From Basidiobolus meristosporus CBS 931.73 (Eukaryota > Basidiobolomycota > Basidiobolomycetes > Basidiobolales > Basidiobolaceae), in contig MCFE01000040.1 in assembly GCA_002104905.1 (NCBI GenBank), positions 62,001 to 126,000 of the forward strand: a DNA stretch of 64,000 nucleotides, read 5' to 3'. The translations under genes were made by a program, and so were the position numbers. The notes beneath the pieces were generated by a model. That model searched no databases and was not told where the DNA came from. It saw only the letters and a program-made list of their open reading frames with translations. Shown in pieces: positions 34,801 to 45,156 of this stretch (positions are counted from its first letter, which is position 1; every line of letters starts with the position of its first letter).

Positions 34801-35840
34801 GCTATATTGAAGGAGTCAAATGCACTGTGAAGACTAATGACGCCTCCATCAAGTATATTTTTACTCAGAAGGTACTCTCTAGATGATTGATAAGATGGAG
34901 TGAATACATTCAGCAATTTGACCTTGAGATTGTCTACTGCCCTGGAAAAAACAACACAGTTGCTGATGCCTTATCAAGATTATATCAAGTTGCACAACTC
35001 AGCTTGGTGCATGAATCAGATTGGCCTAGCCTATTACCAAAGTACATCAAGGACCATGCCATTCTTAATGAGGTAGATGAAGATATCAAGAAGATAATCC
35101 AGGATGAAGCCAGCAAATTTGTAGTACATGATGAAATACTCTACCAAATTGTCAATGGAAGCCCTATTACCTATTGCCCTTATGTTTCTCACCTGGATTC
35201 AATACATCAGCTACACAATGGATATGGACATCTTGGAATTGAAGGAGCCTATAGCCTTGTGAAAGCCAGAGCATGGTGGCCCAGTATGAAACATGACATT
35301 GAGAAGCTAGTGAATACATGCCCAAGTTGCCAAATCAACCAAGGCCAACCACAGAGAATTGCTGAACTCTTTCCCTTGGAGCCTGTTATACCATTTGAAA
35401 GATGGGGGATTGACTTTATTGGACAACTGCCAATTACCAGGAAATGCAACCATTGGATCCTAGTAGCAATTGACCATCCCACCAAATGGCCAGTGGCAAA
35501 AGCTGTACCTACAGTCAGTGAACAAGAAATTGCAAGTTTCATCTACCATGAGATCCTTAGGAAGTTTGGATGCCCTGTAGTGATTCTATCCAATAGAGGT
35601 GCAAACTTTATATCAAAGACATTGAAAGCTTACCTGGAAATGCAGCAGATCAAACACTTAAAAACCTCAGCATATTGCCCCACAACTGATGGAGTCACTG
35701 AACAATTTAATGTATTATTTGGAAAAATGCTGACCAAGTATGCAAATGGAGCTGTCAGTAGATGGGATGAGTATATAGACCAAGCACCCTTGGCATGCAG
35801 AGTCAGAGTACACAACACTACCCAACAATTGCCATTTTAC
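31817..35840 (+). pseudogene. Gypsy-1 copy B gag-pol, interrupted and decayed
   Basis: The leader and MSKNQEWKNSMQQ start are followed by gag with an intact glutamine run, which shows that codon 29 was originally CAA. A minus-strand solo LTR splits gag at 32563-32929. The zinc knuckle ([14 protein letters not shown]) survives. The protease reads IDLGALH instead of IDSGASH. The reverse transcriptase box is IYTDDIL instead of IYLDDIL, and a block before it is deleted near 33920. RNase H and integrase follow with stops, but the integrase stretch 34887-35843 is open for 300 residues. Harbinger-3 cuts it inside PFYLVYG; pol resumes at 41507. Confidence 0.9.
32563..32929 (-). repeat. Solo Gypsy-1 LTR in copy B gag
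   Basis: It runs from TGTTACAAGTC to GATCATAACA with CAGA on both sides (32559-32562 and 32930-32933). It differs from the recent LTR at several sites. The host sequence reads AATCAGAAGCAGT when it is removed, as in the recent element. Confidence 0.9.
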
Positions 35841-36016
35841 TTAAGACTTGTCCCGTTGGATGGTGCCATATAGTGCCAGCCTGTTTATAGTGCTGGATCA
35901 ATTGGGCACTATCTGGCACTATAATCTCTACAATCATACCAGTGGTAGGTTTTAGTTACTAGTAATTTTACTCAATTTTACTTACGTTGCTCAGAGTAGT
36001 GCTTTCCTTGCTTTAT

Positions 36017-37273
36017 TTACTCTTCATAATGCTCCAGACACATTTCTCTCAGTGGATATCTTCTTGTATCAATTTGCTGTGCATTGATAAGTATCTTAAC
36101 TATTTTACCTATTCTGCTGTTTTCTTCTATATATGACTTTCCTCTGCATTTACCTGCCAATATGCTGAATCTCTTCAGATATCCAGATGTATGCTCTACC
36201 CTCACTCCAAAATGATTAGATATCTCATTGTAGAGCTTCTGCTTCCTGCTAAGCACACCATTCCTTGGCTTTGTATAAACTGTAATATATCCTAATCTCT
36301 GACAATCCTCTCCTATATAAGCCAAGTCTGCAATACATTTCTCCCCTCTACTGAATTCTGGATGATTCTCTACGCAGAGTGCTTTGTCATGCCTACTTGC
36401 AGCAAATGGCCCACTAAACCAGATGATGTTACCCTCAATGTCAGACAGTGCTTGAAACTTCACACAGTGTGCCTTGTACTTGCTAGAATAAAAGTGCCCC
36501 TGTCCTCCAGAAGGTCTGTTAATCCTGACTGGGAAAGTATCCAAAATACTCCTTCTATGGAACCTGTTGCTGAACACTCTGGGATATGGAAGTCTATTGG
36601 AGCTTCTAAACCTGGTACTCCAAGCTTGCTCTAAGTCAATCATACCCTCTGCAAGGCAGTTCTCCATTGCTGTCAGCTGAGAATGAAAGCTTCTAGGACT
36701 TTTGTTGCCATGGATGGTGGTATGAAACCTTGTAGGGCAATAGTTCTTGTATTTGCAGAGAAGCTTAACAAGGGATCTCCTTGAGTAGATTGGGGTAGAT
36801 GGATCACAATACTTGGTACAGATCTCCTCTAGTGCGTCAAAAGGTGTTATGATCTGCCGCTTGAATGTTTAAGTTAGATCAGTTTTTAGTCAAATCAATT
36901 AGTATATGTTTAGGTTATCAGTATATCAGTATTATCTATGAAATCAGTAGCATTAGTCAGCAAATGAATCAGCAGATCCTTATCAGACAGAAATAGATAT
37001 ATTAAGTAAGATCTTATTGGGTGATGATGATGCAATCAAATGAGTCATCAGCCACAACCTACATTAGGAAATACAATTAGTCAGCAATTGATCTGGCAAA
37101 ATGTATATAAGGAGCTGCTGGAACCTCAATAAAAATCAGTTCAAGTTTTAGTGAATACAATACTAGCTAAACTCCCTATTCCTCTACAACTCTGATACCA
37201 AGACTTGTAACAAAGGAAATCCAGTGGTAGTGATAGAATTGATGAGAAAAGACCATTCAGATGAGTAAGTCAT
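36017..37273 (-). pseudogene. Harbinger-3 transposase, intact but for one LTR insertion
   Basis: Leaving out the solo LTR at 36845-37212 and one AAGG, the frame is open from MTYSSEWSF to EHYEE, about 294 residues. The DDE residues are present: D in LDTFPVRIN, D in CIADLAYIGED and E in VRVEHTSGYL. SRHDKAL is the usual spacer block. PIF/Harbinger transposases are often longer, so an N-terminal DNA-binding part may be short or lie in an unseen exon. Of the three copies this is the only one that was coding-competent until the LTR landed. It cuts and pastes elements ending AGACTTG, by inference from the shared termini. Confidence 0.85.
36845..37212 (+). repeat. Solo Gypsy-1 LTR in Harbinger-3 transposase
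   Basis: It is 368 bases, flanked by AAGG at 36841-36844 and 37213-37216. It differs from the recent LTR at only about three positions by eye, so it is young. Confidence 0.93.
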
Positions 37274-38141
37274 ATTAAAATTGATACAGTATTAAGTAAA
37301 GGTGATTTGATTTGATTCAGCACAATAAACTTTATTTATCTGATTTTCCATGCATTATGATTAATTCTCCATCAATTGTCATGTATCCCATTGTTATGTT
37401 GCAAGAATTATCCTCAAACAATGACTGGGAATTTTTATTGATGTTTTATTTGCAAGTGTATAATCAAATAGGAAATCTGCGATTGATGTGATCTGATCCG
37501 TGTCAATGCAATCCAAGATGCATCTTGCATAATATATGGAAAATTCAACAATCACATTAGTTTATATATACATATTTCATATAAGAGCCGGTTGATGCCA
37601 ATACACCACTGTATAAGTATCCAAATCTGTCACTATGGTCCCTATACCAAGTCTCAACTCATCTTTAGTTAAACCCAGACAAAACCCATCCCCCAGCTCA
37701 CAAGCGCCGTCCGGTGTAGTAGGGTGACAGTGACACCCACTGACAGATGTGCTCATTCCCTTATTTTCTACGTCCCTAAATCTCTACTACACTTATTTTA
37801 GTTTTATCCCATTTGTCTTACCTGATCAGTACTATCCCATAAGCCAGTTGACTATCACTCCTGCTTACCTTATTGCATAAGTTACCCCTCACTTTATGTA
37901 AGATTACTAGCTATAAGTGCTTCTATATTAGGCAAGTACCCGTGCAAGTACCCATGACACATGATCAACCTGTGTCACCATCCCTACCATTTCCATACCA
38001 TATATGGTATCCCTAAGTTACACAGGTTTCAGAATACTGATTCCTGATTGGTTTGGTGTGCTGTGCCTCTTAGAACCTTCCAGCACCTACTTAGAACATT
38101 CCTAGGTCATTCTGATGTCATTAAGATTTCTATTCATATCT

Positions 38142-38156
38142 GGAACCTTCTGGAAT
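38142..38156 (+). promoter_or_regulatory. Heat-shock-element-like site
   Basis: GGAACCTTCTGGAAT gives GAA-2-TTC-2-GAA, followed by a partial fourth unit. It stands about 36 bases upstream of the TATA box of the same LTR, a normal promoter-proximal place. Confidence 0.55.
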
Positions 38157-38190
38157 TCCATGATTAGTGATCACTTAGCCAGTGAGACAA

Positions 38191-38200
38191 GTATATAAGG
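38191..38200 (+). promoter_or_regulatory. TATA box of Gypsy-2 LTR
   Basis: GTATATAAGG. The copy at 52969 has the weaker GTATACAAGG at the same place, and the copy at 13244 has lost the segment. Confidence 0.65.
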
Positions 38201-38379
38201 GAGGCTATCCCTCAACAATAAATCATCATCTCTTTTATCAATATACCAACTTGTTGATTAGTGTGATTACTGCTACCTGCTGATACCCAAACTTTCAACC
38301 CTAGACCACAGGAAACTCCCAGGAAACCACGCTGACAGCCAACTGACCTTGGATGCACTACTTGTGAGGAATACTCAGG

Positions 38380-38430
38380 GTAGGTATTGTTTATTGTACT
38401 TGATTCTTTCCCAAGTTTGTTCTTGTACAG
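38380..38430 (+). other. Candidate 51-base intron in Gypsy-2 LTR leader
   Basis: GTAGGT donor and TTGTACAG acceptor, with a TTGATTC that could serve as branch point. It lies about 180 bases downstream of the TATA box. It is conserved at 13745-13795 and 53741-53790. Confidence 0.35.
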
Positions 38431-38785
38431 GCAATGATACTTTTCTGTCTTTGTAACTATTGACCACAGCTGCATTCTTATCAAGTCCCTGCTAGAGGAG
38501 TTTACAGTTGTTTTGACTTTGGAAACTTTAGTACATTGTCATCTCAAAGGATGCTGAACCCAGCACATACTTTTGTTAAGACGCCAACTAAGTTGGGGAT
38601 TGTAGCTCAATAGTTTTCCCTTGACAAGCTTGTGGCTTTATTCCCCTTCACATCAAATTAGAGACAGAACCCAAGTATTCCTAGCAAGCTTTTGCCAGAG
38701 GTTATTGCACCCAGTAAACACCCCACACACAAAACACTTGAGAAGTGTTGGATGTATCTTTCCCTTGGACCTATACACCACCGCA

Positions 38786-40764
38786 CCAGACCAGAAAAGG
38801 CAATGTTGGGTCCATTTGAGTTCTTGCCAAATGATTTCAGTATGGCCCAAGTGTCTATGATGAGCCTTCATACAGATATTTGTGCCCTACTCATTAATCT
38901 AGCAGAACTAGATACCTTGGAGAGTCTACAGAGATGGAAGAATCTGAGTAGAAAGCTGTGGCATGAGTTCTACATCAAGATGCCAGCAGATGCATGTAAG
39001 AAGATATATAACAAGACAAGTATTGAAGTCAAGAATGAGCTGAGAGTGAGGGGATTTGATGAGGAAGCCGCATGGGAACAATTTTGCCCACAATTTGCAC
39101 AGTACAGGCCGGACATGTCTGTTTTTGCCTCAACTTAGGGAACCAAAGAGATCTTGAATGAGTTTTTGCCTTAAATGACTAATGTATTACATGATATATT
39201 AGTAGAGCTAAGTGGTTTCCAAGAGCAATATATGCAGGACTCATCCAGGCAATAGTTGCAAAGTATTAGACAGAGGGTAAGTGAATACCTTGAGGATTCA
39301 GAAGGTGAGCTTCAAGAGGAAGAATACAGACCACAAGCAACATTGTCTAGATTGCACCAGCATGCCTTGCCGGATTCCTTACCATCCCTTGCAACTTCAG
39401 CATGCCAGCGCATGTCAGTCCAAACTATGCCAACACCCTTCACATGAGTGCCCTGCATTAACTCAACACGTATTGGGTCAACATGTGAGCTTCAGAGCAA
39501 AACCACCCAAACCCGCCAACCTGCTCACAAAGACACAAGTCCATTGGAGTGGGTCAAGTTGCATCAACAAGCAGCATCACATTGAACTCAGCCAAGTGCC
39601 ATGCCAGCATATCAAGTTGCGTCTGCATGTGCCACTACACCTGACCATCAGCAAGTTTCTTCTGGTGAACTGACAGATGATGACCCACATGAAGTGCCTC
39701 CAACACCAGAGCCTTTGGCAAGTAAAAGAACGCTGTGGTGGTGTAGAGGTACTCCTGGGAGAAGCTACACAACTCAAGGTGTGTGATGTGTCTGATGGGT
39801 GCAATAACCTCTGTGTCTAAACTGCTGGTGTCTTTGTCAATATGTCACTATGGTAAATGCTCCTGCTTCTCTAGCTTCCTAGGTGCTCCAAGTGTCTCCA
39901 AAGGCCTCTGTGTGTCTTGTGCACTACCCTGAAAAGCTCCTTAATGGCAGGTCTCTGATGTACTGTTGAAGGCAGGTGCAGTGATCAACTGCTAATCAAT
40001 AAGGTAGAAGTGTTACTGATAGAAGGGATGATTTATTGATGAGGGATTGCTTTCCCTTAAGTACTTTTCCTTATTGCCAAGTGATTACTAATGACAAGGC
40101 TCTAGAAGATTCTAGGTATCAGTGGAATTCTTGATGACATCACTATGAGCTAAAAATATGCCAAGAATGTCCTGGAAGGTTCTAAAAGGCACAGCACATT
40201 TACCAATCAGGAATCAGTAGTCTGAAGCCTGTGCAACATAGAAATACCATATATGGTATTGAAATGATAGAGATGGTAACACAGACTTAGGTCATGTGTC
40301 AAGGGTACTGACACGGGTACTTGCCTTATGTAGATACATATACTGATCACAAAGCTGGATAACATCTGGGATAACTAATGCTAATAGCTAATCAGGATAA
40401 ACATCAAATGGAGATAATACTGATAATATGGGCAAAAGAAGAGTAGGATAATACTGATAAGATAAAATATGGATAAGTATATCATAATGACTATATGAGT
40501 AAACTTGTCTGTGGGAGGTATGTTTACCCTACCACAACATGTCAGCATGTAGCACTGCAGGCAGGCTTAATTGCATCATCTGGAGCAACTCAGCACAGCC
40601 AATCTGCAGCATTGCACTCATCAACTAGGAGGCAAAATACTGACTACAAATACACAAGTAGCCAAGAGGATAGTCAACAAGAAAGTAGTTTAGGTGTGCA
40701 AAGTGAATCACTACCAAATGCTTCAGTAGTAATCCCTGTGAGAAAAAAGTCTAGGAGAAGATGA
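38786..40764 (+). pseudogene. Harbinger-3 second gene, broken
   Basis: The first part (FEFLPNDFSMAQVSM, RWKNLSRKLWHEFYI, MPADACKKIYN, RGFDEEAAWEQF) is helix-rich and open for about 130 residues. Stops then follow after FAST and in later parts. The middle is rich in acidic, glutamine and proline residues (EGELQEEEYRP, GELTDDDPHEVPP). A minus-strand Gypsy-2-type LTR splits it at 39734-40539. The end, SSTRRQNTDYKY to VVIPVRKKSRRR, is a basic tail suitable as a nuclear signal. The position fits the accessory protein of PIF/Harbinger; no Myb pattern is clear to me. Confidence 0.6.
39734..40539 (-). repeat. Gypsy-2-type LTR nested in Harbinger-3 second gene
   Basis: Its minus-strand orientation matches 18903-19703: start TGTTGTGGTAGGGTAAACA and end CTCTACACCACCACA. 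The CCATATATGG palindrome and GAA/TTC repeats (AGAATCTTCTAGA, AGAACCTTCCAGGA) are present. Confidence 0.75.
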
Positions 40765-41506
40765 TGCAATTGCATTGAATCACTATTATTTGTAATGATC
40801 CAAACAACACTTTTTTTTTGCAATCCACATTGAGCCATTGCAAATCAGTGATCACTAAATTTTTGATATAAGCAATAGTAAGGTTGCCTCACATTTGAGA
40901 CAGGACCCCTATAAATAAACACCCTGCATATGTATACAGCATCTGTGGCACCAGTGCAGCCATTTGATATGATTGCACCCATAGAATCAGTTTTGTGCTA
41001 GCTATGACACCTTGTCCATTCACTAGGATCAGGGATTTACTTGCTTAATAGGCAAAATGGGATTTTTGATGGCAAATCAGGTAGCTTGTGTATTGGTCAA
41101 AGAGCCAATTAGGGGCTGAAAGCTTCAGGATACTTTTGGACCAATTGGCCACTGTGATACCATCCAATTGGAGTGATGGCAACCAAAATGGTAAGTATCA
41201 GTGTAGTTTATAGTGTGATATACATTTATTTCCATTTAGATTAAAGAAACATATCCAAATACCGGATTTTACCTACAATAATAGTGGTATCCAATTGTGC
41301 ATGTGATGCAATCATTACAAGTGGGTGCAATCACTTGTGCCAACCTCATTGCGCCAGATTGTGCCATAGTGTGCAAGATTGCCCTGCATGGTGCAAAATT
41401 GTCCAAGAGTGATCCTGCCTACTGGTAGCTACAATATTGCACCCAATTGTTCTTAGAGACCATGGATTGCACCGCGTGCCCTGGCACAGTACAATGGAAC
41501 AAGTTT

Positions 41507-42037
41507 TTAGTGTATGGATGTGAACCAAGGATTCCAGGAGATCTCACACAACCAAAGCTTACGGACGCCTTAGAAGATGAACTCAGTTAGCCAAGTAGAC
41601 ACCAGCAACTGGAACAAAGATTTCAAGAGGCGCAGACCACAGTATCTCAAAGTGCAGAGAAGATGAAGCAGAGATTTGATAAGACTATAGCCCCAGAAGC
41701 ACTGACAGTTGGGAACTTTGTATTACTAAGAAACAACACTTGGTAGAAGTTTGAGCCACAATGGACAGGACCATTCAAGATTATCAGAGAATGTCCATTT
41801 GCAACTTACCAACTAGTGGACAAACAAGGCAATATCCGGGAAGGCTAAGTGCATAGGGACAGACTCAAGCTTGCAAGACTTGCTGATAATACTGAACCAT
41901 CAAGATATTGGTATCACAAGAAAAGAGATTCCGGAGAACCCTTTCAACTTTAGTAGGAGAGAATGTTATGATCTGCCGCTTGAATTTTTAAGTTAGCTCA
42001 GTTTCTGGAGAACCCTTTGGACTTTAGTAGGGGAGAA
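41507..42037 (+). pseudogene. Gypsy-1 copy B integrase end and duplicated junction
   Basis: Pol resumes with [20 protein letters not shown] and runs through [19 protein letters not shown] and [19 protein letters not shown] to the end of the polyprotein, with stops at SV-stop and NT-W-stop positions. About 77 bases spanning the pol end, purine tract and first LTR bases occur twice in tandem (about 41925-42001 and 42003-42080). Confidence 0.85.
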
Positions 42038-43141
42038 TGTTATGATTGGCCGCTTGAATGTTTAAGTTAGCTCAGTTTTTAGTCAAATCAATAGACTTGT
42101 TCCGTTGGATAGTGCCACATTGAACCATGAGTGCCAAATGATGCCATAGTGTGCCAGAGAGGCCAAGTGAGCCACTACCTGGCCACAGAGTATGAAACAT
42201 AGCTCTGCATCTTCATGCAAAGTAGCCCCTGTGTTTCACCCATTGTGTTTGAGAAAATCCATTTTTTGACCTTTTTTTTTGGATCAATGTTGTGCAGGAT
42301 GTGTTAGAGCACAAGCAGATTGAAGATATGCATCTGGTACTCAATACCCATGGCACTCTGAATCTAGCTCCTGTAGCTTGTATCATGTCACCAAAATGAA
42401 TGGCACTATCTTGGTCCACTGGTACTATCTGGCACTATAAGTGCTTTGTATAGATCTTACTTTAGGGCTAATATTTAAATATAGTGCCAGATAGTACCAG
42501 TGGACCAAGATAGTGCCATTCATTTTTGTGACATGATACAAGCTACAGGAGCTAGATTCAGAGTGCCATGAGTATTGAGTACCAGATGCATATCTTCAGT
42601 TCTCCTGTGCTCTAACACATCCTGAGCTACATTGATCCACAAAAAAAGGTCAAAAAATGGATTTTCTCCTGCGCAATGGGTGAAACACAGGGGCTGCTTT
42701 ACATGAAGATGCAGAGCTATGTTTCACACTCTGTGGCCATGTATAGGCTCACTTGGCCTCTCTGGCACACTATGGCATCATTTGGCACTCATGGCTCAAT
42801 GTGGCACTATCCAACAGAACAAGTCTAATTAGTTGAATGTATAACTTATCAGTATATTAGTATTTTTTATCAAATTAATGGCATTAGTTGGCAAATGAAT
42901 CAGCAGATCCTTATGAGACCAAAATAGATATATTAAGTAGGATCTTATTGGATAATGATGATGCAATCAAATGAGTCATCAGCCACAGCCTACATTAGGA
43001 AATACAATTAGTCAGCAATTGATATGGCAAAATGTATACAAGGGGCTGCTGGAACCTCTATTAAGATCAGTTTAAGTTTTAATGAATACCATGCTAGCTA
43101 AACTCCCTATTCCAATACAACTCTTATACCAAGACTTGTAA
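42038..43141 (+). repeat. 3' LTR of Gypsy-1 copy B, split by a MITE
   Basis: Without the MITE (42093-42826) and one AAT it is about 367 bases, TGTTATGATTGGCC to CTTGTAACA. Several substitutions from the recent LTR show that it is older. Confidence 0.88.
42093..42826. mobile_element. Complete foldback MITE, 734 bases
   Basis: It has AGACTTGTTCCGTTGGATAG at the left and its complement at the right, with AAT on both sides (42090-42092, 42827-42829). The arms pair over some 330 bases, leaving a centre around TTAAATATAG. Both arms contain the same TCTGTGGCCA, GGTGAAACACAGGGGC and CATGGCACTC blocks. The empty site is seen in every other Gypsy-1 LTR, so the borders are certain. Confidence 0.92.
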
Positions 43142-44345
43142 CATGTGCAAAGACTGTTAAAAAAACCTCACTCTAGATTTCACATAAAACTTGGTCAAAA
43201 TATTTCATTACTGCAATACCTTAGTGGCTTTAAATTGTTCCTCTGCCAATTTTCTCACTTTCTGATCCTGGACACTCAATCACCCCCAACATTTGTATAT
43301 ATTGATTTGCTATTGCCTCTTTTCACACTCCTTACTTCCTGAGACAACAAATTTGCTTACCTCCCACACATAGAGATTGGTTTATTTCCACCAAAGCTTT
43401 AGTTGTACCACAATTACAAGTTGTATTGACCTACACAAATCCCTGTACCTAACACTTACATCAAACTCAGCCCCATACTCAACAAGTAACTCCAATAAAA
43501 TTCATCATTCAATAAATATTTCTGCTGCAACACACTTTTTCCTTGACTTTGGAGGGCACCCTGCAGCTTTATGCCACTGTTCATTCACTTGTTCCAATAC
43601 ATCCTGATCCTGATCAGCTATTACAATCCTGCTTGGAGACCATCATAATGCCAGCAGCTTGGAATTAGTAACCCTCTTGACAATCTTATGATGGTATCAT
43701 GACAGTGTTTTACTGATATTACTGCCAAATAAATTATAAACTTGATAGGGTTTGATTGTGCCATGACAATAATTGCATGGTATTGTTGCAGTTCTGATGT
43801 GCTCTATAACTATATTAAATGCTTCCAACTGGCCAGTGCATCCAATTGCCTTATATAGCAAGAAACGTCACAGTATTTTGATGGCCTCACCGCAAGTCTC
43901 TGATAGCATTATCATGGCAGTCTGGCTGCCAGTAGCTATTTCTGTTTAATGCCACCTTACCAATTTACCAAATGGTATTTCCTTTTTCTATCTCCCCTTG
44001 TGCAATTTGTATATTCCATTGTAGAATCACCCCTCTTTATTTGCTTACCCACTACCACCTTGGGTATTCTACATATAGTTTGAATCAGAAAATACCATGG
44101 CCTCCTGCTTACTAACCTCTACAAATGTGCATACCTGCTGCAATTGACATACTTCTATCAACCCAACTTTAAGATCTTTTAGTGTGATACTTGCAAAGTT
44201 TCCATTTACCTTGTAATGATGCTTACATATATATCTTGCAAACATATTCTTGGTTGTCACCACCTCTGCTTTGAATACCTTCTGAATATCCACAAAGAAC
44301 TCTTTGGTTTTTAACCAATAAGAGTTTGTAATGGGATTTGAGTGG
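43142..44345 (-). repeat. Family X, copy 2
   Basis: This is the longest continuous stretch read on the minus strand. It has a conserved peptide at 44069-44293 (QKVFKAEVVTTKNMF, GNFASITLKDLKV, EVCQLQQVC). It then passes through blocks shared with 6430-6760, including EAIKIL, LLYKAIGCTGQLEAF, YHHKIVKRVTNSKLLALWW and DVLEQVNEQWHKAAGCPP, to the segment shared with 14470-14770. Stops are scattered. The function is unknown to me. Confidence 0.5.
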
Positions 44346-44805
44346 CTATACTACAGACATAAAGCTGAACATTTAGATATCAGTTGCTACTGTATCCACT
44401 TGCTACTCCATCTTGCATGGTGTGTTGAGAATATTAGACCTTGCTTCACCTTTTAGGAGCTTCCTATGGAGTGGATGCATGGGGATATAGGAAGACAAGT
44501 CTAGTTTCAGGTACTACCATATCCCAATCTCATGAAGAGTGTTGCCTTCATGTCAGTAATTGATGTACCATATTCTAATCTCATCAAGAATATTACCTTC
44601 AAGTCCGTCATGGATGTGATCAGTTGGTCCATGGGGGACAGCCAGGAAGAGGTTGGAAATACTGAGGACGGATGCTCTCATGGAGACACCTAGGCCTATG
44701 GCATTAAGAAGCTAAGCAGCCCCAATGCATGGGTAATCATTCCAGTAATGCAAAGTTGGGTAGGGTGCAACAAGCAACTAATCTTTATTTGGAAAACTCT
44801 ACCAA
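44346..44805. other. Unassigned DNA with a 51-base tandem pair
   Basis: Two units of 51 bases lie at 44515-44565 and 44566-44616, both starting TACCATAT and containing AATCTCAT and ACCTTCA-like blocks. On the minus strand they encode a 17-residue repeat (LKVIFLMRLEYGTS and MKATLFMRLGYGST). Otherwise I see nothing I recognise. Confidence 0.45.
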
Positions 44806-45156
44806 GATATGCCAGATTTCTCTTGGTCACAAGCAAACCTCTACACAATTGACTACAGAGTTCACACAAACAAGAGCCCAAGCTCACCTATAAGGGGGAC
44901 TAGAATCCAGCAGGTAGAAGGAATATTTTGGCTTAATACAAAGAAGTTCTTTGCAGATATTGAGGAGGTATTCATGGCAGAAGTGGTGGCAACCAAGCAT
45001 ATGCTTGCAAGATGTGTATGTTACCAGCAATACAAGGTATATAGCAACTTTGCACACATCACACTAAAAAGCCGTAAAGTTGAGGTCATAGAAGTATGTC
45101 AATTACAGCAGGTATGCATGCTTGTAAATGTTAGTATGCATGAGGCCATAGTTTTA
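44806..45156 (+). repeat. Family X, copy 3
   Basis: It is open in one frame from MPDFSWSQANLYTIDYR through RGTRIQQVEG, EEVFMAEVVATKHML, CYQQYKVY and SRKVEVIEVCQLQQV, which agrees with the other copies. It then runs straight into Copia gag sequence at about 45157. Confidence 0.5.

Larger units (their letters stand above)
37715..38785 (+). repeat. Gypsy-2 LTR, most complete copy
   Basis: It runs from TGTAGTAGGGTGACAG to CTATACACCACCGCA, about 1070 bases, and interrupts the second Harbinger-3 gene. The order inside is a CCATATATGG palindrome (about 37999), a heat-shock-type site (38142-38156), a TATA box (38192-38198), a CAATAAATCATC block, a candidate intron (38380-38430) and the distal part. 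Confidence 0.78.
35844..41506. mobile_element. Harbinger-3, largest copy, with three nested LTRs
   Basis: The ends are AGACTTGTCCCGTTGGAT and ATGGAACAAGTTT, flanked by TTA (35841-35843 and 41507-41509), the classic PIF/Harbinger target. Removing it and one TTA rejoins the Gypsy-1 copy B integrase frame. It carries a transposase pointing left and a second gene pointing right. Nested LTRs lie at 36845-37212, 37715-38785 and 39734-40539. It lacks the MITE found in copies 1 and 2. Confidence 0.9.

Noticed and set aside
44515-44740. Faint resemblance to 5S rRNA (CCATGGGGGACAGCCAGG and AGAAGCTAAGCAG)
   Set aside because: The blocks are in the wrong order and spacing, no A/C-box promoter or closing stem can be drawn, and two tandem 51-base units explain part of it.
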